NCBI GenBank assembly: GCA_023055355.1
Contig: JALJCS010000024.1
Coordinates: forward strand, 7,393,501 to 7,457,500
Direction: 5' to 3'
Origin: Agelaius tricolor
Taxonomy: Eukaryota > Chordata > Aves > Passeriformes > Icteridae
Length of the DNA: 64,000 nt
The stretch's first letter is position 1. Every line of letters starts with the position of its first letter. The notes below the pieces were generated by a model. That model ran no database searches. It was not told the DNA's origin and saw only the letters and a list, made by a program, of their open reading frames with translations. A program made the translations under genes and the position numbers. Below are positions 51,501-60,500 of the stretch, piece after piece.

Positions 51501-54500
51501 GCATACAGCAAGGACTGCCTCTGTAAGGATTGAGAGATAAGGCAGATACCAAAGAAGAGGAAAAAATTTCTCCGGTCAGAGAGAGGAGTAGGTTCAAGAT
51601 CCACCAATGACTTCTTTATTTTTACATAGATGTGCATTTTCCAGATGCTGGTGGGCACTAAGTTTTCTGTGTTTTGCTCTCTATTCCTACAGTGTTGCCT
51701 TTTTAGATGACAAGTCTTTGTTATAATCCTAGTATAAATAATATGATTAATATTAGCAGCCTCTAATATGAAGCAGCTGCTTAGTCCTAAGTCTTGTGAG
51801 AGTGCCTGACTTGGCAGCAGTGCTGCTGGGTGCTGGTTAATTGAAAGCCATTAGGGTGTTTTTAGTCCTATTTGTGATTTATTTGGGACATGACAGTCGT
51901 TTCAGTTCATTATGTTACAGAGTGCACATCTTCTCTTGAATCCAAGGGGACTGACATCTCTTAATTCATGCAGTCTGTTGTCCTGTGTAATTTCAAGAAG
52001 GTGGTTGAAAGGAAGATGTGGAAGATGCAGCTCATCCTTGGATTACTGCATTGTTTGTTTATTCCATCTTCTGCTTTCTCAGCCTACTCTGGATGTTTTG
52101 GGGGCTCAAGAGACCCCCATCTCTCATTAAAATCTCTCTACAGAGCAGCTGCTCCTCTGCTGACCATCATTTACTGCTACACTGTCTGTTCCTTCTCCTG
52201 CCCAGAGAGTTATTTTGGCTCATTCTCTAAGCACATAAGAACCTGCAGGTATATTCAGAAGAATGAAAGCTTTCACTATGAATTAGGCACTCACACATTC
52301 TTCAAAATCCTGTATAGCAGTCTGTGTAACTCTCAAAGTAATTTAGCACTGGTATTGGCTTCTTGTTGCCAGAATTTCTTTCCCCTAGCTCTTGACAGCC
52401 TTTTTCCTAAATATACTGCTCCTATTAGCTTTATATACCTACCTATTGGATTGCATTTATGACTCTGTAAATCATAACTATTGTACTAGAACTGAAGATA
52501 TTAAATAGAAAAATGAAATGGAATAAGATCCACTCCTTCCTCTTATCTAGGATATTACTTTTCTAAACTGTAAGAAAGTACTGGCAGAGTTTATAGATTT
52601 CTGGATTTAAACTTTTGTATTTAAGAATTCAGCTTATTCAGAAGGTAGCTTTGTACATTAGCTTTTATAATAGATATAAATCTCTTCAATTTTACCTCAG
52701 AGGATCTAAACATTGGCAAGTATGAAGGTACAAAGACACTTTAAAGAAGAAACATATTCAAAAATAAGTCTAATTTTAGTAAATGTAATGTGCCATCCTC
52801 ATGTCAGGATGCAACTTTTAAGAGGTTTTGTGCAGGTAAATCACTTTTTTCTTTTTCCCCACAGTCTTAAATCCATCCTTGTTTTACGTGTTAATTTTCT
52901 GCTAGATTTATTGATTACAAAAAGATGCCAATTTTTCCACTTTTCTGCCTAGCTTTTAGCTCAGACAGATTGGTTGTGTCATAATCAGGCTGCAGTTTCA
53001 ACAGGCATTCATTCCTGTGTTAGGTGCTGTCAGTCCAGAGATTTTACTGCTATTCAACAACTAGAAAGTGACACAATTATTTGAATCAGTTATTTGTTAT
53101 GTATATGTGCAATCTGCTGTTCATGACCCCAAACAGCAATATTGAAATATAGGTAAATATTGTATCAGTATGATTGAATTATATTGAAATATAGATACAT
53201 AGGTCCCCTTATATTTCACTTGTGGTATGTGTTCATTAATTTTTAAACTTGGAAAGCCACAGTGGGTGCTATTACTGCTCACATTGACAGACAGGCAGGA
53301 AAAATGTGAAGCAATTTGCTTCAAGCCAGGAACAGTCCCGTCCTGGTGCTACTGCCACGCAATCCTACCTATGCCTCATGTCATCAGAATTCACATTCTC
53401 ATCATCAATGAGTGAAAAAAGTGGTCTCTTCAGTGGAGTCTGCTCCTTAGATACTTACAGAGATTTTCAGTGGCATAGGGACACACTGGAAGTCAGATCT
53501 TCCTTTGGGAGCAGTACTGGGTGGATGTCTTCCAAAGCTCTCTTCATGGTGTTTGTTTCATTTAGCACAGGAATATTTGCCTCATTGCTCTCAGAACACC
53601 TGGCAGGGTGTGTGTGTCTGTGTGTGCTGTGTTTCACACAATTTGATGGAACGAGATGCCGGTAGGAGCAACCTCCACGAGTACCAGAGACTCCTCTCTC
53701 TCACACATTTCCTGCCAGCCTGGAGTAGCCATGGTCTGCCTGTGCAGCAGGGGAAGTGCAGCTCCCTCAGATCAAAGGCTTTCACACCTTTCATCTCTGA
53801 GGGCATCTCACAGCTACCCAGGAAGGGAGATAGGGAACTTCTGGCAGAATGAAGAAAGAACAAACCCTTCTGCAGGCAGCCCATGAGTCTGAACTCATGC
53901 AGAAAGGAAATTTGGCTTATGCCCTGGCAAAGGATGGCTTGAAGGGCAACACATCCTGCAATGCTCAGGCCATGTAAGCAACAAATTAATGCAGAGGTGT
54001 AGAAAATCATTGTTCATTGCTGTTCATCTTGAGGAAACAGCATCAAGCTGAGTCAGGGGAGGTTTAGGTTGGATATGTCCTTTTCCTCTTCCCCCCCTCT
54101 CTGTTCCTGCCATCAGCTTTACATACAAATAAAATTAATCTAACATTGTACTTCATAAACGCATCACATGTTGGTCAGGGATAAATCAAAGCATTGCTGA
54201 ATGGAAGGGTTACTTTAAACCATCCTGTCCCAGAATCAGAACCATTGATGGAAACCCATATTTTTATAAATAGAATGAAACAGCTTATGTGTATCTGGAA
54301 AAGAAAATACATTCCAAGCTCAAAAACATCAGGAAAATTGATGGTGAGGTGTTTTGGGGAAAAGAAAATGTGAAAGATTCATTGTTTTCTGCAGAGAGTT
54401 TCAAAACAAACTCCTGAAAATGTTCAGGTATATAACTACAGGACTTGAAACAATATCTGGAGACAAAAAGTCTTGTGAAATGCTTTCAGAAAGTTAGTAA

Positions 54501-57500
54501 TTAGAACTGGTTGGATAACTGCTATTTCAGGCTGCTGTTAATTTTAAGACCCAAACCTGTTTTTTTGGAAAAGGCAGAGATTTGCTGTGACTTGCTTATA
54601 AAATACAAAATTTTAACACGTGTAATGTTTTATGTGAGCTATTGAAATACCTTAGATTGAAAAAATAAAACACAACAAGAAATTATTTATAATTTTAAAT
54701 TTTAGTATTATTTTTTCTGAAAATAAACTAACAGGGGTGATAGTGGCATAGGACTGTAGAGTAACTTGAATCTGCATTTGTATCAAAACTTTCATAATCT
54801 GAAAATTTAGGCCATTTCTATTCTTAGCAGTGATTTGTGGTAGTACAGGGAAATGAATGAACAAGAAAACACATATTACATCCTCCATGACTTTCTTCCA
54901 CATAAGAAATAAGCATGTTTCAGAGTTGTGAGACATTGTGGAAGCTATGTGGATTTGGGACTGAACAGTTCCCAGTCAGAGCAATCCATTAAGAACTGCT
55001 GAAAGCAGACCACCTACACACTATTTCTGACAAAGGGGGAAAAAGAGAGTTTTTCAGTGCTGTAACAGTTCAAAAAAAGAGAATTAGAGGCAAAAGGTCT
55101 ATATGACTGCAATAATTGCAGAGATATTTTTTAAAACTGTTTTTCCTGAATTATAGGTGATAAAATGTATAAAGCATTGCAGATACTTCTCATGGCCTTA
55201 GTGGGTACCATGGTGCTGCTGCCAACCAGTCAGGTAAAGGCTTCTGGAGTGGAGCACAGACCAATGGAAAGCTGCTAATGAATGTTAATTTTTCACCTCA
55301 GAAGCCTTTCCACAGGTTGCAAATTAACTCAAGTTATGCCTGTTTCCAAAATACTCCTCATAAAACAAAAAAGAAACAAAAAACTTCATCAGAGATATCC
55401 CTGTTCCCCTCAACAAGTGGAAGATGCAATCTAAACTTCTTAGCTACAGAAGGAGAACGTGAGGGATGATATAGAAAGAGGCCAAATTCTTCCAGTTAAA
55501 ATATGCTGGCAGCTTTAGCAATGACTGGCAGACCTGATGAAACAGAGATCTGTTGGATTTTGAGCCTGACAAGGATAAGCACAAATTGTAAACACCATCT
55601 GCAAGACATCCAAACCACAGGTAATGCAGAATATGGCCCTGGGTCTGTGCTGAAATTCAATCCCTTGTTTCATTCTCATAAACGTAGCTACTCTAAATTG
55701 TTTCTGAATGCAGTAAATACAGCACAAGTAAACACAGCACCTGCAAAAATGAAAAAACGTAGCATGCAGCATGATTGTGGTATTTTCATGACACTGTTTC
55801 AGGCAAACAAAGCAGGGTAACTTGCAACTTGCTCAAAAATTAAATGGCAGGTTTTCCAAGACATGGTTACTCTTTCTAGCAGTACAAATGATAGACAAAT
55901 TATTTTCTGTGAGGTCCTAGATTATGGTTTTTAAAATATGAGTTTGATATAATGTTATTTTTATAGTCATTGAATAAAGTCAATTTGAATCAGGTTTTGG
56001 GTGGGAGAAAAAGTGATCTCAGCATGTCAGAAGTGTCTGCCAGGCCAAGCTAGAAAGTGGATTTAGCTAAGTGTTTGTATACCAACTAATGTTCTTCCAC
56101 CTAACTTCTTGACCTTCATCTCCCAGATTTATGCCATATGCTTGCTTGTGGTTTTGAGTTCTGTCACTACACTGATGACTTGGCAGGGTAATTAACAGCA
56201 GCAGTTCAGCACTGTGGTTCATTATTTCAGTCCTGGTTATGTGCCCTGGTTCATGTGTCACCTTATTCTGTCAAAACAAACAGGTCTTTGGCAATAGCTG
56301 TCTGCACTGTGTGGTGTGATGGATCATCCTCAGAGGGTGTTTTTCAACAGTTGGCCAATGATGTTATATCTTTAAGTATGCCTATAAGTTTAGAAGAAGA
56401 TTCCACCAGTCTTGTGACATGTCAAGGACATGTCACGTTGACATGGCTGGGACAAGAAACCCTCTGAGGCTCGCTCACAATTAATCCTTTTTGTGCATTA
56501 GATGGTTTTGTGTTTCCTTTGGGATGCTCTTAGCTGTGTTTTGAGGTGTAGGCTTTCTGTTCAGTGTAGCTATTTGTATACAAATGCATCCCCATATGTT
56601 TTTCAGCCATAATGCTGGTATGTGCTGTTGATAGATCTTGGCAGCTGAGTATACAGGTCATGGAATATGTATGTGTCAGACCTAGCTGAAGAAATAGCCC
56701 TTATGCAGGTGACAAAGATGTGGGTTTCGAAGAAGAAAATTCAACCTACTAGTTAGAATTTTGCAAAATTGATGTATCTGGAACATGTAGCTACACATTT
56801 GTAATATACATGAGTATAGTGTCTGTATATATATATATGGGTACATATGAGGCCATTAAAAGAAGTATTTTCAAAAATCAGTCCCTTGAAGCACTTGCAG
56901 AGCAGTGATATGTTATTTTCAGTACTGTTTCTGTTTGAGCTGGTTGCCTTAAGCACCCTATATTTTCAATGGAGATTCATTCAATGTGGACAGGAGTTTA
57001 TGGGGTCTACCTCACTTTAAGAAAGTTACCTCAAACAGGCTGCATCGATTTGGCACTAGAAATCTCTGTTTCTCTTAATTAACTAAAAAGGGAGCCTCCA
57101 GAGATGAGCTCAGTTGTGTCTAAAATTAGACCAGAGGAATCCCAGCCATATTGCTGACTCTGCTGCAGATTGCTGACTGAAATCTTCCATACACAGTACA
57201 AATTTTAGGTCTAATTTTCTGCCATTCTGTCTCTTGATTAGTTACTTGCTCCTGTGTAAAATGAGCTTAACTTACTACTAATTTTAAGCAGAGGTTTTAA
57301 CTTCTTGGGTTCCTTTTTTCTTATTAAAAAAAATTCTTGTTTGGTGCATTCAGGTCCTGTTTAAGGAAAAAGGCATTACAAAGTTGGGCTCTCATTTCAA
57401 ACCTCAGCTGTGAAGTGAGTACTTACCATGCAGTTAGCATTGATTCCTGATTCCTGACCAGTCTCTTCCTCTGCCAGTCCCGAGCCAACGGTGCTACATT

Positions 57501-60500
57501 GGCAATGGCACAGATTACAGAGGGACAGCCAAGACAACCATCTCTGGACACAGCTGCTTGCCTTGGAATTCTGACCTGCTTTACCAAGAGCTTCATGTTG
57601 ACAGCATTAGGAAAGCAGTGGAGCTTGGTGTGGGACCCTTTCCTTACTGCAGGTGAGGAAAGTTCTTGTTTGTCCTGCGTTTGTACATCCAGAGATGGAC
57701 GTGATGTGGAAATGAGAAGGGCCAGGGATCTCAAAGCAGGGTTCCCCTGTCTGAGGAAAGCCAGACTGACCTCAGTAATCAGCCAGCCTGACTGAGTGAT
57801 TTACAGAAGACAAGATCTGGTAGAAAGGCTCAATCAATACCTGGGTCTGCTGAGAGAAGCTCAGACACAAAATAATGTTGGAAATTCCAGGTCCTTTTCT
57901 TTTCCCCTAGGTAATGAGGTTTTTTTCCCAAATAAGACCATAATGCAAAACTTTTGACGTTGTTCATTAATGCTTATCCAAAAGGAGAAATCAATGCACT
58001 AGCTAAATTGAAATGGCTAAATTTAACATTTTATTCTTTGCTTGTGAAAGACATACCATAAAGAAATATTTTTAAAAGGGACAAGTTATTTGAAAATGAA
58101 AAATCAAAGCACTATATTTAAATAAGATTGAAATGGGATGTCAAATTTATTTTTTTGGATTTCTTACAAAGGAAAACTATTGCCAAAGATGTCCCAGTGT
58201 TTAAATTTCGATTGCACCAAATATTGATAAACTACATTTCTGCTGAAGTTTTCTATATGCAGTTAAGCTATAATGAAAATAGCTTGTGCTATGTAGGTTT
58301 GTGCCTTCTCCTCAGTCACCTTATGTTCTTCCCCCTGTTTCTGAGGTATCCATGAGCTCAATGGATATCCACAAATAAAGGAAATGTTTTTATTTAGAGA
58401 GAATATTTCTCATCTTGGAGATGAAAAAATGCTAAACCTGCCAAACTATAGATGATTCTCCATAAATTACTGGTTGATGCCTTTTGTTTGCTTGATTGCT
58501 TGATTGAAGATTTTGTTTGTTTGCTTGATTGCTAATTTATGTGTGTGTGTGTGGTTTTTTTTTTTTAATGGAACTTAGACCAGTAGTTCAGGAAAATCAG
58601 AATCTACTGCACTTCTTAATTTGTTTGGTGATAAAAAGTGTACATGAATGCTGAAAGTAGCCCTTCTCTATCTAACACAAACTAACAATAAACAATTCCT
58701 ACCTCGTCCTTTAAACCCTCCCACCTTGATTTCCAGGGCTTGCTCCTCATGCAAACATTTCAGTATTTGATTTATGGTGTCCCAGCACAGTGTGGCAATT
58801 TACCTGGCACATATTTTGTGCTTTGATGAAACTTGAGCCCTTTGATTTACATCATTTATGCCCAATATTCACTTCCAGATTTGAAATGCAGAGAACAAAA
58901 TGGTGTAGGAGCTGATGTGCTCATGTTCTGTAGAGCTGAGAAAAAAGCTTTTCACTTTTTTGTCAGCTTGTTACAATTTCTGGGGATATCTCTGCTGTAC
59001 TATATAATCCTGCAGATATCTTCTTCTTCAAATAGTCTAATTTAGAAACATTGTTGGCGGAAGATGACTCAACCTGTGTTGCTTCTTCAGTTCTGAGAAT
59101 TTGAAAGTGCTCTTATCTTTTTCTGAAGAGCAGTCAGATTGAAAAAGAAAAAAATAACCGAAGATAGTGCTTGTGATAAATCCAACTGAAATTAGAATTA
59201 CTGCTTATCTGGAGCTCTGAACTACCTTGTCTATTCTTCTTAGTCTAATAAGTCTCCCTATATTCTTGGAGGTGTAAACTGGGCAGATTTCTGGTCACTT
59301 ATAATGCACTGATAAAGACAGGTGTACCACAGAGAAACCCCAATGGAATCAAACCAAAATCTGTTTAACACCAAGGTAATAAAGGGAAAAATGGTTTCCA
59401 TTACTCCTTTTTCTTTTCCCAACCTTTCTGAGGAATACAATATTTTCTTGAAATAGTCTTTCATTTCCTCAGACTCTCCAGGGAATGTGAACCTGAGATT
59501 TGCAAATTCATTTTTGCTAGCTATTCTTGTTATGGATTCTCTATGATTCTACCTGTGTTGGAATCTCCTCGCCTAAAAAATAACCTAAAACACGAATCTC
59601 TCCGATAGGATTTAGTTCTGAAAATAGCTGAGCTGATACCTGTGAAAGCACTTCAGTGTGGGCTGTACTTAAATGCTGTGAACGTGCTCATGCATCCAAA
59701 TACTTGTAGGGAAGTTTTACAGGTGTTCAGTCGTGTCAGTATTTCATGTCCTAGAGAACCGTAGTCTTGGTTAGTTTTAAGATGAATAATTATATTGAAA
59801 AGCTGCTCACCCTTGTAGGTGAGTCCTTTGTCACATGGCTCAAAATCTGAGAGCCCTGTCAGTGCTCTGCATGGTGCAAGAGGAAAAAGAAAACCTTTGG
59901 GAAGCTTGGAACAACACTGTGGTTAATGCTTGTAATTCCCTCTTCCCCTGAATTCACCAGAAATCCAGATGATGATGATAAGCCCTGGTGTTACATCATG
60001 AAGGACAGCAGTTTGTCTTGGGAGTATTGTGACATTCCAAACTGTGGTATGTAAAGGCTTTCTTAAAATCCATGCTATGAATGAATGAAGATTTATTGAT
60101 ACTACAACAAGGTTTCACTGTGTCATTTTGAATGCTCTACTGCTCCCAGAAGTGTCGAATATTTTACTGTTTCCAGTAAACAACAGGCTTCTTTTGCATT
60201 TTTGGAGTTGTGATACAGTCTGTGATTCTTGTCCTGAAACAGAAGCAGTGTCATACTACTGTTTTGGTCACAACCATCCCAATATCACCAAATTTTCTGC
60301 TAGAACATGCAAGGTGCCAGAAATTACTGATACTTTGGTAAAACTTGTCATCACTCTGGGAATTACAGGCCCAGCAAAGGGAGTGGACCTCTGTGAACAA
60401 TGAGAGGTCTACATCCTGAAGATTTATGAGACATGGTGTTTAATTCTAAAACAGAAAGATTCTGGTAGTCTGAAGCCATATCCCTTTTTATCTTAGCAAG

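Larger units (their letters stand above)
45949..57477 (+). other. HGFAC intron 7, unusually long
   Basis: 11.5 kb, phase 1, between the second EGF and the kringle. Contains a TG/TA microsatellite (48624-48666), a repeated ATATTGAAATATAG (53139-53152 and 53181-53194), a possible nested small gene (55165-55469) and a perfect 10-bp inverted repeat (56414-56436). Chance ORFs reach 164 codons (51968-52462) without recognisable domains. Confidence 0.7.

Noticed and set aside
60128..60403. 91-codon ORF between kringle and protease exons
   Set aside because: Lies wholly inside intron 9. The kringle exon joins in phase to 60497, and using this frame would break the known HGFAC linker.
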